Assembly: GCA_033964015.1 (NCBI GenBank)
Contig: CM066919.1
Coordinates: 682,001-746,000, forward strand
DNA: 64,000 bases
Source: Scolanthus callimorphus
Lineage: Eukaryota > Cnidaria > Anthozoa > Actiniaria > Edwardsiidae
Reading direction: 5' to 3'
A program made the position numbers and the translations under genes. Every line of letters begins with the position of its first letter. Position 1 is the stretch's first letter. Shown in pieces: positions 22,062 through 33,630 of the stretch. The notes under the pieces are model-generated. The model was given only the letters and a program-made list of their open reading frames with translations. It did not search any database and was not told the DNA's origin.

Positions 22062-22560
22062 CCATGGAATTGGAAGAAACCCCGTATTTCACTCTCAGTA
22101 GCCAAAACTCAGACTTGAACGTTGATCACTTAGCTAAATGAACAAGCAAAAAACACAAAGAAAGCGACCGAGTGGGGAATAAGGAAGTTTGAGAAATGAT
22201 GCCACAAGGCACAAGCGAAACGTTGTTGTCGATTTTACCATCGTAAAACAAGACAAGTCATAAGTGAAATTCTACGGAAATTCTACGCCGAAGTTACAAC
22301 AGAGAAAGGGAAGCCTTGACGCCGAGTACTATGACAGTAATTAAGCAGCGATTCATCGCCAAATCACACCGGCGAGCCGAAACCTCAACAACAACAAGCT
22401 TAGTCTCATGTTCGAATCGAAGGCGAACAAGTTGTTTAAATTACTAACTAGAAAAAGTGGAACCGAAACAGAAACTCGCTATCAGTCTGGGAAACAGTAC
22501 TTAATTCGACAGCCACGGACAGAACACCGACGAAAAATAGAGGGCTCCGGAGATATTGGT
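22062..22560 (+). pseudogene. Decayed Crypton-like (DUF3504/QRICH1-type) N-terminal remnant
   Basis: ATG at 22062 gives MELEETPYFTLSSQ. Further downstream the same strand reads TKKATEWGIRKFEK and, after stops and shifts, ISEILRKFYAEVTTEKG. I recognise this pair of blocks (a tryptophan-containing helix and LxxFYAEVR-like motif) as the N-terminal region of Crypton-derived tyrosine recombinases. Several in-frame stops and at least two frameshifts are present and no catalytic domain follows. It is a second, older Crypton relic, unrelated by position to the one at 2807-3713. Confidence 0.5.
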
Positions 22561-22907
22561 TGAATTTATCTGATTTTTGGTTTCGTTTCGCGGGTCGAGG
22601 ACGGGAGGGATGGCGAGAGCTGACTAGAAGTAAGCCTACAAAAAACAGTTAAAAAACATTTGCCATGTTTTCATTCGTATTGCCTTTTGGGATCCTTATT
22701 ACCCTGCTAGCAGAGTAGATTTTTATGTGCTTTTAAAAGTTGTGATTCTTTTTGTTTCATGTATTAACCTAAGCTTGTAATCTCAACGGGCGAAATAATT
22801 GTGAACGATACGATTTTTTTGCCTTTATCTAAGCTTACAGTATTCAATTCGGTTGGACGAACACTATCATACTTGTATTATTTGGCCTTGTGTAGTGATA
22901 ATAATGA

Positions 22908-23044
22908 TAATAACATGACTTTTGTCGGGCATATAGTTGATTTGTGTCCCTCGTAGCATCATTTGCACCCTCGCCGCGCTCGGGCGCAAATGATGCTACT
23001 CGGGCCCCAAATAAACTATATGCCCTCCAAAAGTCATGTTATTG
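22908..23044. repeat. Hairpin MITE
   Basis: Arms of about 65 bp: AATAACATGACTTTTG opens the left side and CAAAAGTCATGTTATT-like sequence closes the right. The loop is GC-rich (CGCCGCGCTCGGGCG region). Confidence 0.85.
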
Positions 23045-23719
23045 TCCTATTCTTCGACCTCTAGTGCCGGACGTCCGCGGAGTTCAACCTTGAGGTCAAC
23101 ACATTTCTTCTTTTTCTTTTTTAAAATCCTTTAGATAAAAAAAATTGATGTTCTCGAGAACAATATTGAAATACTTTGAGTACCGGTTTTTTTCTTCACT
23201 TTCAAGTAGACTAGGACCAATTCGGGAAAAAGTCTCTAGAAAAAGTTCTAGCGGCAAACTCGAGGAAAAGTTGGTAAACAGGCTATTCCGCATGATTTTT
23301 GGGCGCTGATTACGAATCTGCTGTTTACCAAGCGTGATTTTGCGATTTAAGGCTACTAATTAGCATAATTGCACGAAAACGAGGCCGCCTTTGGGATTTT
23401 CAAATTTGGTGTTTCTTTATAGTGTAACCATACAAAATTAGTTCTTAAATATTCTAGCACATCAAATCAGATACATTAACTATGATAAGGCTCGTCACAT
23501 GACTTTAAATTTGCATATATCACGAAAACGAGGCTAAATTTGATACTTTCTTATATTTTAGAGGAAACATTTTATTTCTTTTACTTTTCGACACTGAAAG
23601 GGTATAGCTTAAAAGAAAAGCTCGATTTTGAATTTTACTGGGCTTCCTTATTTGCATAACTGCATGGAAACGAGGCTTTGCGATCAGCGAATAAGATGTC
23701 ACGCTTCCATGTGGCTTCA

Positions 23720-24540
23720 GTTAGCAAAATCGTTCTGAGAAATTATGACGCGTCTAACTAAGTGCTTTAAAACTTCAGAATTCCTAATGCAACTACTTAA
23801 CCGCCAAATTTCATTCATTAATCCTTTTTTCCAGTTTTAGGTGAATCGATTTGAGTCACGCAACATTGTCACGCATTTTGCCGGAGTACATAAATACATA
23901 CGTAGATTACATTCTGCAACAAATATGACGTTAATTGAACTATAGCTGAGCACGTAAGCTTACAAATTTCGGTACTGTTCTATTTTCGATTGATCCATTC
24001 TCGAACCCAGAGCACCCCGGCTAGTTACCTCGCGGATAAAGGTCTGGTGTCGTCACCATTAATATGTGCGAGACTTTCTGCTATGGGTACGAGATTGCAT
24101 GGGCTTCTAGGCTAATACTACTCCCCTTCTCTAACCACAGTAATCTGCAAATACTTCAGAAGGAACAGAAGAGTAAAGAATAATCCATCTTACCTCCTTC
24201 ACACACATTTTAATTTAGATTTACGGAGGGACAAATCGCTGAGCCTGAGGCTTTCCCTTGGGAGTTTAAACAAACTGTCGTTGGTTTTATCGAAGTTCGA
24301 AAAATAACCATTTTTGGAAAGCATTCATTATTCTGCGATGCAGATCAAAGCTGACTTTGTTATAATATAGCTACGACATTAAACGCGCACAAATCTATGC
24401 TCTATTTCACCGATAAAGAAACGGTTATAGAAAAACGTTCAATAGCTTATTAATCAGCGAAGTCGGGCACTTGTGATTTTGGGAGAGGCACTCGGAATGG
24501 TTTAAAATCACTCGCCTGCGGCTCGTGATTTTACAACGTT
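23720..24540. other. Interior of the T2 inverted repeat, nothing recognised
   Basis: AT-rich with no coding match. A small inverted repeat (GTGATTTTGGGAGAGGCAC facing GTCTCTCCCAAC) lies at about 24472-24560. Confidence 0.45.
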
Positions 24541-24589
24541 CTCGTGTCTCTCCCAACATCAAACATGCTCTATTTCGCCGATAAAATCA

Positions 24590-25664
24590 TAGAAAGTTGT
24601 AAGACCAGCGCCTCGCAGCACAAAGTACAGTCCACCAATCAGTCCACCAATGCTTGGATCGACTCGACGCTATTAAAACAAACGACCGAAAAACCTTGCT
24701 ACACAGTGGTGTCATTTGATGTAGCCAGCACAACAAACGCACTGGGAAAGAGAAAGGGAAAGACGCGTCCGCTCGACCTCTCACCTCTTCTCCTGTGTTA
24801 CACAGGCTACACTTGATGTGAGATTCTTTCACAAGCATTCCGCATGAGATGACGCTTGACTGTACTTGGACCGTTATCCGATTTACCGATGCCAACAAAC
24901 GATACATGGATGTTTTGTTTAGAATCTACGAATTGCAGTAGAATGAACGACACTGTACAAACAGCTACGTGGCACAACGATCGTTTCCTGTGCCGTTACT
25001 CTGATTATCATGCACCACATCCAGATAAAAGAACTGTCGCCACAGTTTCACTTCCATCCATCAAAGGCACTCTCAGATGGTGAGACGGTGCCTCACACAC
25101 TCAATTCGAGTAGCGCAAGGGGCGGATAAACAGGGGGTCTGGGGGGGGGGGGGAGGCGAGGAAGGCGAGGGCTCCCCTTTCTCGGGAGATTTTTCTTGAG
25201 GAAATTAGAAAATTTTTCATCACATGTTTTCAGTGTCCGGCCCCCCATTCTGAAATTCCTGGATCTGCCCCTGTAGCGCACCTACCAATTGTAACATTCG
25301 GGCGAATACTGTCGAAAATGAAAGACCTGAAGCCAACCACATGACAGGCATGAGGTATTCCGACGCTGCATACCTTGGCGAGATGGATAAGACTTTTAAC
25401 TTTAGAAGTGATGTTGGCCTGGATTCGAACAGATGTTTAGCTTATTTTTCTAACAAGAAACAAAGACTCGTCCACAAAGATTATGCAAAATGCCATCACA
25501 TCCGCAACTATCAACATCTGCACCCTAAATCTACCACCGCTACTATGATGGCCCGGTCAAAGCACACCAGCTCGGTATTGCGCAACACAACTTATACAGA
25601 TAGAGCTTTTCATTTGACCCTGAAGATGACGTTCGCACATTCCTTCTCAGGACCTCCCTCGTAA
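24590..25664 (+). pseudogene. Decayed Penelope-like element fragment
   Basis: Scattered blocks fit a Penelope-like reverse transcriptase and nuclease in the right order: YTVVSFDVAS near 24710 (compare the FDV palm motif), NDTWMF near 24910 (position of the DDTW-type catalytic motif), RFLCRYSDYHAPHPDKRTV near 25000 (the HHP-K motif), and YSDAAYLGEMDKTFNFR near 25355 (resembling the GIY-YIG core CDxxYVGETGRTFNTR). Stops and frame changes separate them. A hAT-like MITE at 25113-25275 interrupts the sequence. The assignment rests on motif memory only. Confidence 0.45.
25113..25275. repeat. hAT-like MITE inserted in the Penelope fragment
   Basis: Ends read AGGGGCGGATAAACAGG and CCTGGATCTGCCCCTG. 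TAGCGCA occurs on both flanks (left at about 25107, right at about 25274), giving a 6- to 8-bp target duplication. A G-run of 13 lies at 25141-25154. CAGRGGC termini with an 8-bp duplication are typical of hAT elements. Confidence 0.65.
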
Positions 25665-25669
25665 ATGAT

Positions 25670-26440
25670 CTCTAGACAATAATTTGATAGTCACTGAAAC
25701 AATGACCAGTTACAGTTATCTTCATAATACACCAGGTTAGCAAATAAGTGCCAGGAAGGCACGTTTGCTACTCGTGATTAAAGGCGCCCAGTCATTACTT
25801 AATGGCGATGTTGAATTATATGTAAACTTATTTCCCGTGGCTTTCTCAAGTGCATTCAGTAAAAAAGAAAAGGACTTCGAGCAAGAATTGGAAGTAAAAA
25901 ATATTTTCTTAAGAAGAATAGCAAAAGCAAATAAATCCTATGGTCGAACTATTTTCCATTCGAAATTGTTCTGCTTTTACTCCTAAAGGCGCGCGCCAAA
26001 TTATCAAGCACTTACAGCTCAGACAAAACAGAAAAAGAGCAAAGAGCTCATTTGAAGAACGAGTCGACGAGCAAATTATGAAGGAAGACATGAACAAGCC
26101 AAACAAGAAGGAAAAACAAGAAAAGAAAAGATCGAAAAGCGCAGATCAGCAGTGCGTATATAAACATTTACCATTTGAAACTAGTAATAGACCCCCCCCC
26201 CCCTCCCAAAAAAATCTAAGCCAACATCCACGTACGTAGACACCTTGGGTTCGGAAAAGCAGTTGCTCATTTTCGAATTTTGAAAACCTCCGGCAGTGTG
26301 GACGCCGTCTAAAATAACCACTGCAGATTGTATCGAGTGCCGATTCCGTTGAAAACGTGACAAGTGTTGTGTGACTCAAATATCTTTTACAAAAAAATGA
26401 CAAAAATCAACAGAGAAGCAATGAAATTGGGCAAAAAAAA
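25670..26440. other. Spacer inside the T2 element
   Basis: Lysine-rich open frames on the plus strand at 25765-25986 and 25940-26239 have no recognisable domain. A C-run at 26193-26204 is present. I do not call a gene. Confidence 0.4.
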
Positions 26441-26705
26441 TACATAAGGATTTGACTTTAAACGCGTTGTGCGCACAGAGTTTCATTGCCAGCATCTTGT
26501 TGAGACCTGGTAGGAACGCGGCAATCAGCCTCAAAGCCTCGTTTCCATGCAATATGCTAATTGAGAACTCAAAATCCAAGATACAGCTCTATTACTGAAT
26601 CATTTGTTGCTCATTGAACCCAAGTACAAGGAATACGTGATCCTAGTAATTTAACGAAAATTATCAAATCTAGCCTCGTTTTCGTGATAATATGCAAATT
26701 AGTAA

Positions 26706-29060
26706 GCACGTGACGTCTTCTATCCCCACGCGCGGAAACCGTACCCTGGACCCGATTTTCACCAACATGAAGGAGTATTATAAGGATCCTATCAAGCGCC
26801 CAGCTTTCGGTCTGTCCGATCACGCCACGGTCGAGCTTCAGCCTGTATCTCGCTGCAACCAACGCAAGGCCAAACAAACCATACTATCCAGGGATCTACG
26901 GGCGTCTAATAAGATCGCAATGAGCTCGTACATAAAGGAAGTCAACATAGCAGAACTGGTTCGAAACAAGGAGACATGCGAGGAGAAAACACAAATCTTC
27001 GAAAAAGCCATTGCTACGGGGATGAATACTATCATGCCTTTAAAACAGAAAACCGTTGTGGTAAACGAAGCACCGTGGGTAAACGACTCCCTAAAGAGCT
27101 TGATCCACCGTCGTCAGAAGGCGTTGGCCAGCGGTAACATGGTGGATTACCGTGAGCTTAGGAACCGTGTTAATCGAGACAGGAAGGCGTGTCGTGCCAG
27201 GTACTATGAGGCGAAAGTGAAAGAACTCAAAACATGCAAGCCGGGAGTCTGGTGGAAAGAGGTTAAAAAGCTTAGCGGATTTTCCAAATTAACGCGGCCG
27301 AACCCTCTTGTCGATTTCAAACACATTGCGGACAATGCAGACGGAACCTCTCCGAGCTCAGAATTCTTAGCGAACCTTATTAATGAAGAATTCTTATCAC
27401 CGATGAGTGTGTTTACCCCTCTCACCCCTCAAGTGAGTGCGCACGTTGGCGCACTCAATCATGACGTCATATCAATCTCGGAGTACGCAGTCATCACTAA
27501 ACTGCTTGCGTTAAATCCAAATAAGGCATCGGGTCCAGATTGTATCCCTGCCTGGCTCCTTAAAGACAACGCGGACCTTCTGGCTTCTCCTGTAGCTGAC
27601 TTACTCAACACTTCGTATCAAGAGCGCCGTCTCCCTAAGTCCTGGAAGAAAGCCGACATCACTCCCATTCCTAAACAGACACCAGTGTTAGACGTCAACA
27701 AACACCTTCGACCAATATCTCTAACCCCTGTACTCTCGAAGGTGGCTGAAGATTTCGTTGTGGAGAGACAGGTCAAGCCTGCTGTTTTAAAGAAGATCGA
27801 TAGGAATCAGTATGGTACAATACCAGGCTCATGTACCACGCATGCGTTAATTAGCATGCTCCACAATTGGTATAAAGACACGGACGGAAATGGTTCAGCG
27901 GTGCGTGTAGTGTTGTTCGACTTCAAAAAGGCCTTTGACCTCATCGACCACTGGATCCTTCTAGAGAAACTCAGAGAGTATGATATGCCAGACTGGACTG
28001 TTCAGTGGATCGCAGACTTCCTAACGGACAGGGAACAAAGAGTAAAACTAGCGCAAGATTGCTACTCGGAGTGGGAGCGCATCCCGGCCGGCGTCCCTCA
28101 AGGGACCAAACTTGGTCCATGGTTATTTGTCATTATGATTAATGACATCCAAGTCGGGGGATCAGCCTTTGGAAGTATGTTGATGATACCACGATCGCCG
28201 AGACTGTGCACAAGGGAGAAGCAAGTAGAACTCAGGTAGCTGTAGACGAGTTAGTACGACAAACTAAGTCCGACCGTTTCGTGCTAAACGAGGCCAAATG
28301 CAAAGAACTGCAGATCTGTTTCTCGACTTCCCCTACTGAGTTCCAGTCTGTCCAGGTTAATAATAAGAACATAGAAGTCGTTAAGAAAGCAAAGTTGCTG
28401 GGCCTAACAATATCAGATAATCTTAAGTGGAACGACCACATTAGTGAAGTCATGAAGAAAGCAGCATCGAGGCTCTACCTGCTTAGGCAGTTTAAGCGCG
28501 CTAACGCCGATACAAGCGAGCTGTTGTGCTTCTATATAACCTGTATTCGTCCTATCCTGGAATACGCCTGCCCTGTATTTCATAGTAGTTTACCAGCGTA
28601 TCTCTCTAAAGAGCTGGAGAGCGTTCAGCGGCGCGCCTTACGAATCATGTCCCCTGATCTGAGCTATAGCGATGCCCTAGGGGCGACTGGTCTAGTGTCT
28701 CTCAATGATAGAAGGCAACTACTAAGTGAGCGACTCTTTAATGAAATACACCAAGATAGTAACCATAAGTTGCACAACCTTTTACCGACTCGTAATAATT
28801 GCAACCGTTTGAGGCGTAACCGCACTTTTAATTTGCCTCTGTGCAAAACGGCACGGTTTCGAACAAGTTTTATTATCCACAACGCGGCTAAGATGTAAAT
28901 ATTTCGAATTTTTATTGTAATTAACTAGTTTTTAAACCTTTTATTATCATTCTTGTATATAGTATTTTATTTATTTGTATATTTTATGTAAATTTTCCGG
29001 TATTCAGCTTTATGGCTGCCAAGGAAATTTTAATAAAGCTATCTATCTATCTATCTAGAT
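26706..29060 (+). mobile_element. 5'-truncated LINE (CR1/L2-like) with (CTAT)n tail
   Basis: Inserted into the right arm of the T2 inverted repeat: arm sequence stops at about 26705 and resumes at about 29080. The body starts inside the endonuclease domain, contains the reverse transcriptase gene, and ends with AATAAAG and ATCT repeats at 29029-29056. No clear target-site duplication. Confidence 0.85.
26713..28898 (+). pseudogene. LINE ORF2: end of endonuclease plus reverse transcriptase (one frameshift)
   Basis: Copies LINE RNA into DNA at the nicked target. The first blocks (RTLDPIFTN, GLSDHATVEL) are the end of the APE endonuclease with its SDH motif. The reverse transcriptase blocks follow in order: NKASGPDCIPAWLL, LRPISLTPVLSKVAE, QYGTIPGSCTTHAL, VVLFDFKKAFDLIDHW, GVPQGTKLGPWLF. 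A one-base shift near 28170 splits the gene just before the catalytic YVDD, which is read in the second frame (KYVDDTTIAET). The rest (KLLGLTISDNLKW, thumb, ILEYACPVFHSSL) is intact to TAA at 28896-28898. Only one lesion over about 720 codons means a young insertion. Confidence 0.88.
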
Positions 29061-29474
29061 ATATAGGATATTTTAGAATCTGATTTGCGTGGATGCTGCA
29101 AGAAAAAACACCAAATATGAGAAAATCCAAACTTAGCCTCGTTTTCGTGTGATTATGCTAATTAGTACCCTTAAATAGCAAAATCACGCTTGGTAAACAG
29201 CAGATTCGTAATCAGCGCCCAAAAATCATGCGGAATAGCCTGTTTACCAACTTTTCCTCGAGTTTGCCGTCAGAAGTTCACTTTTCCGAAATTGGTCCTA
29301 GTCTAAAGGAAAACTCCAGCTTTCAAAATCGCGCCAAAAGTTGGGGGCAGAAGCTCCAATTAGCTCATACATTTACTGTGGATTGAAAACGCCCGATTTT
29401 AATATTCAGCAATAATTTATAACATTGGAACTGGCTTATACCCGTCCGTTTCCACAGACAGAATGTTATTTTTT

Positions 29475-29793
29475 CCCGGGGGGGGGGGGGGGGGTATCCC
29501 ATATTTTTGGGGCTGGGGTGCTCGTCGGGAACTTCGATTTTACCCCTGAAAGGTACCAACAAGACGATTTTTCCCTCGTAATTTTCTCTTGTATTTTTTT
29601 GAGAACAAAAATACGTCTGACTATTCAGGCTTCAGACAAGCACGCGTGATTTGCTATACGGGCCCCTAACTGGTACCTATCTTTAAAAAATTGAAAGTTT
29701 TCAAATTTTACCCCTAAAAGGCACCAGAGGCCTAATTTTAAACCCTAAAAGGTACGACGAGCACCCCCGCCCCAAAAATATTGGAGTCCCCCC
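29475..29793. repeat. Poly-G-ended MITE of the CCCTAAAARRTACC family
   Basis: Left end CCCGGGGG with a G-run, then ATATTTTTGGGGCTGGGG and TGCTCGTCGG; right end ACGACGAGCACCCCC then CCAAAAATATTGG and a C-run. The interior carries three CCCCTAAAAGG-type motifs. No clear target duplication. Confidence 0.8.
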
Positions 29794-29824
29794 TCACGAC
29801 CCTGGATCACGCAAGGTCTAAAAA

Positions 29825-31821
29825 AATCAGTTAAGATAAAAAATGCGCTCTTTTTTTCTGGGGACCACGACAAATATAAATACTATAGAAATAAGATTAC
29901 TGTTCTCACGAGAATAAGTAAAAGGAATTATTATCATAATTTTTTTTAGCTTAATATAAATAATATGAAAAAGGCCTGGGAAGGCATTAACAATTTAATA
30001 AATAGAAAAACTAAATCTAAAACAGTTATTAACAAAATGAAGCGCATAGATAACAATTCAATTTCTTCTGATCACTCTGAAATACCAAATATTTTAAATA
30101 AGCATTTCGCCACAGTTGGCATACTCTTGCAACTAAAATACCTCCTCCCTCTTCACATTTTTCAAACTATATGCCACCAAGGCTTTCGAGCGCAGGCTCC
30201 TTTGTTTTTACACCAGTGTTGCCTTGTGAAATCAAGGATGAAATCTATTCCCTTCCTCTCAACAAAGCAGCGGGCTTATATTCTACCCCAGTGAGAATTC
30301 TTAAGTCTGCTTGTCATCTCCTTTCTTGCCATTGGCAACAATGATAAATAAGTCTGTTCAAATTGGAATATATCCTGCTAAATTAAAACATGCAAAAATA
30401 ATACCTGTGTATAAAACAGATGACATTAGTGATCCCAATAATTATAGGCCCATATCTTTATTGTCTATCTTTAACAGAATCTTTGAAAAGATTATATGTA
30501 ATCGTCTCCAAGTCTTTCTTGAAAAACATGAATTGTTGTATCATTCACAATATGGCTTTCGTATTAACCACTCTACTGAACACGCTCTCATTGATATTGT
30601 CTCCAAAATTCAAAGTAACATTGATAAGAAACTGTACTCTTGTGGCGTCTTCATAGATCTAAAGAAAGCCTTCGACACGGTTGACTATTCAATTTTACTG
30701 TCCAAACTTGAGCACTATGGCATAAGAGGAATTATCAATAACTGGTTCTCCTCTTACCTCACAAACAGATACCAGACCACTCAAGTAGGATGTCATGTAT
30801 CTAAAAAGGAGCTGTGTCGCTGTGGTGTACCACAAGGATCGGTCCTTAGACCACTTCTCTTTCTTATTTATATAAATGATATATATATGACTTCTGACAA
30901 ATTCTATTTCTATTTGTTTGCTGATGACACGAATCTGCTTTATGCAAATAGCAGTTTAAACATTCTTGAAGCAACCGTTAATATCGAACTTTCTAAAGTC
31001 AGTACCTGGCTAATGGCAAACAAATTAACTTTAAATGTCCAAAAATCAAATTATGTTATTTTCCATCCCCACCAAAGACATGCTGGCTATAACGTTAAAA
31101 TAAACATTTTTGATAATAACGTGGGTCATAATGTAATATTAGAAAGAAAAACTATGTCAAATACCTCGGAGTGCTTATAGACTCTAAACTGACTTGGCAA
31201 GACCACATTACTTATATCTCTACTAAAGTTCGTAAAGCAGTTGGCATCATCTCTAGGCTAAGGCATTTTGTTCCCACTGATACCCTTCTTAATATTTATC
31301 GTTCTCTTATTCAACCCTATCTTTTATATGGCCTCACTGTGTGGGGACAAGCAGCACAAACTCATTTGGATAAACTTTTGGTCTTACAGAAAAGGGCAAT
31401 GCGCTCGAATTTCTTTGCTCCTTTTAGGACACATGCTGTTCCATTCTTTCATTCTTTAAACCTTCTTCCCTTAAATTTCTTGTACTTTAAATCAATATCT
31501 TTAATTATGCACGATGTGGCTAATGATGCATTACCTGTAAATATTTCCAGTCTGTTTTCAAATTCTTCAAAAACTCATAATTATAATACTAGATTTGCCT
31601 CATCTGGCAACTTTCATATAAAATATTCAAGAACAAATTATGTTTTAAAGTCGATACCTAGAATTGGTGCCAAGGTGTGGAACAGCATTCCTTTAAGCAT
31701 TCGTTCGCTCCCAAAACAAAAATTTAAAAAAACCCTTCATCTTCAATTAATATCTATTCTTGCTGAGGAGAATAATTATATTGATATGTCAACACTGATA
31801 AACAATATGGACAAATTCTGA
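29825..31821 (+). pseudogene. LINE reverse transcriptase with frameshifts
   Basis: Three frames together give one ORF2. 29825-30115: linker (KKAWEGINNLINRK, HFATVG). After a shift, 30311-31155: finger and palm domains with NNYRPISLLSIFNRIFEK, YGFRINHSTEHAL, FIDLKKAFDTVDY, GVPQGSVLRPLLFLIYIND and the catalytic FADDTNLL. Near 31150 another shift occurs and 31155-31821 gives KNYVKYLGVLIDSKLTW, the thumb and C-terminal region ending KVWNSIPLSIRSL. All reverse transcriptase blocks survive, but the protein cannot be made in one piece. I also suspect a lesion between 30120 and 30310. Rex1/L2/CR1-like by motif style. Confidence 0.85.
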
Positions 31822-32037
31822 TGCTTGATTTTACATAATTCCTACTTTCTCTTTTGAAATACTAAATTCTGTTGTTCAACTCTTTTTTCTCTTTTTATGT
31901 GTCTTCCATTTTCTTTTTTCTCAAATAGTTATTATATATATATATATCCTGCCCGCCTAGATTAGCTTTGCTACCTGTGGGTCTGGTAATTGATTATTGT
32001 ATTTTGTAAATAGAAATAAACTTGAACTTGAACTTGA
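29825..32037 (+). mobile_element. 5'-truncated LINE with (CTTGAA)n tail
   Basis: Begins within the linker before the reverse transcriptase (KNALFFSGDHDKYKYYRNKI is readable from about 29825) and ends with AAATAAACTTGAACTTGAACTTG at 32013-32036. The 3' tail differs from the (CTAT)n and (ATGT)n LINEs in this window, so it is a separate family. Confidence 0.8.
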
Positions 32038-32134
32038 TTCGTGCAGCCGTCATGGTTATCTGGCGTGGGTACGTCCGCTGACCCAATTGCATTGTGGGCT
32101 ATGGCTAACTATGGGATTTGTTAACTATCATAAA

Positions 32135-32218
32135 AAAACGGAATGTTCATCTACACTTTCTCTGAGGCTTGATGAAATGCGTTTATCAAAATTCGGGCAT
32201 GCTTCGCGGTTCGAATGA
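32135..32218 (-). repeat. Fragment of the PIF-like element core
   Basis: The reverse complement reads CCCGAATTTTGATAAACGC, then ATTTCATCAAGCCTCAGAG, then TAGATGAACAT, matching 9983-10036 and 48800-48843. Both termini are missing. Confidence 0.75.
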
Positions 32219-32219
32219 C

Positions 32220-33110
32220 CGATCCCTTAAACACAAAGTTCCGGTATAAAAGGGATATGACCGCCCACTTTCACGCTTGAATCGGCAATTATAAATTCAT
32301 ATTTCAACAGAATAAATTCGAGAAGGTTCAGTCTTCGGTAAAAGTGCTTTTATAGGACCCCAAAAAGTTTAAATAAAATTATTTTTGAATAAATAGCAAT
32401 GTAATTCCTTGTACAATACTGAATAATTGGTTATTTGATGATTTCTAACGTTTCAGTTCACATTTTGAATTTCGCGGTTCAGAATATTTCGTTCCCGATG
32501 AGAATAATGTTTCATTCTTGAAACATTTCATCAAGTCTCAGTCAGGCTATTGTTTTACAATATAAATTATAAACATTCCCAATAGACCCAATAAACTGGT
32601 CGTGACATTTAATAATCACCAAAAACTCTAAGGAGACGTTCAACCGAAGTCAGTCAAACCAATCCATAGTTCCGAATTAGCAAATGATGAGCTGCTATGG
32701 CTGTGCAGTCTAGAGAACAACTTGAAAGTTCGCAAAGCTAAGTTCTAGACCTCATTTGAATAACAAAGCATTCAAAATGGCTGCTATTGAGCAAAACAAT
32801 TGTTCACCCTAAAACCTCTCTAGCTTTCGCTACGAAAGAATTAGCGTGCCTCCATATCTACGATTTAGAAATACATTGAAAACTATCACCCGGCAAAAAA
32901 TTGGAGCTTTAGCCTAAAATGCGCAATTTTCTCGAAAATTTGCTCTAATCCGCCGGACTATTTTGCCGGTTTAATTTTTAAAAAAGGCTAAAAATATTTA
33001 AAATATATTTTCGTCTACAACTTTAAAAATAATACTCGCTATGAACTTCAATCTTGGAAGTTTTAGTAATAGCCTCCGCGGCAGCGCCGTCAAGTAGCTT
33101 AACATGTAAA
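32220..33110. other. No recognisable gene
   Basis: AT-rich spacer. A TATAAAAG string at 32244-32251 is not followed by any coding region. Confidence 0.5.
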
Positions 33111-33120
33111 TTCTAACTTA

Positions 33121-33296
33121 GGCTGCGTACACACTTGGTGCCCGGGCACAGTACCCGAGTACGGGCACTAATGTGAACACTCCAGTTTTTCGAGTGCCCA
33201 AGCCCAAATCCCGGCACAGCACTGGTGCCCGAGTACAAGGTCCAGACCTTGTACTCGGGCACTGCTAGTGCCCGGGCACCAAGTGTGTACGCAGCC
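33121..33296. repeat. Harbinger-like hairpin MITE with TTA target duplication
   Basis: Ends GGCTGCGTACACACTTGG and reverse complement, flanked by TTA at 33118-33120 and 33297-33299. About 33 bp of perfect terminal inverted repeat including TGCCCGGGCAC; the interior holds a second palindrome around CAAGGTCCAGACCTTG. A 3-bp TWA duplication supports PIF/Harbinger. Confidence 0.88.
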
Positions 33297-33630
33297 TTAG
33301 ACTGATGATCGCTTCGGCGTGAAACCGCATGGGTCACTAAAGTAACAGTTTTTTTCGTCCTCACTATTGTAGTTGTAGGTATGGCGTGGCCTCAAAGTGT
33401 ATGCATCAAGATGCCTTGTTGTCAATTCCCTTTGAAGTAGATAATGGCGCCTGACCTCATCTGCTGTCATTTGATTTTATCCCACAGTAAGATAAAGAGA
33501 TTGATCATGTCATAACAGACACCAAGACTTGTTCGTTCACCAATGCAATGAAAAAATACCCAACATCGAACCCTTCCCAAGAACAAACAATGAACAAACG
33601 CGTGAAGTGAAAACAGAAAATGTTTCCTAC

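Larger units (their letters stand above)
23208..29304. mobile_element. Large inverted repeat with CACGAAAACGAGGC units (family T2)
   Basis: Left arm 23208 to about 23720; right arm in two pieces, about 26440-26705 and 29080-29304, because a LINE inserted into it. Both outer ends read AGACTAGGACCAATT in inward direction and share GGTAAACAGGCTATTCCGC and TTACGAATCTGCTGTTTACC. Each arm repeats a unit ending in GCATAATTGCACGAAAACGAGG at about 150-bp spacing (three per arm). Between the arms lie a Penelope remnant and a hAT-like MITE. No own transposase is seen. Confidence 0.75.

Noticed and set aside
32240..32300. Host promoter at TATAAAAG
   Set aside because: No coding region or first exon follows on either strand; a single TATA string in AT-rich DNA is weak evidence.
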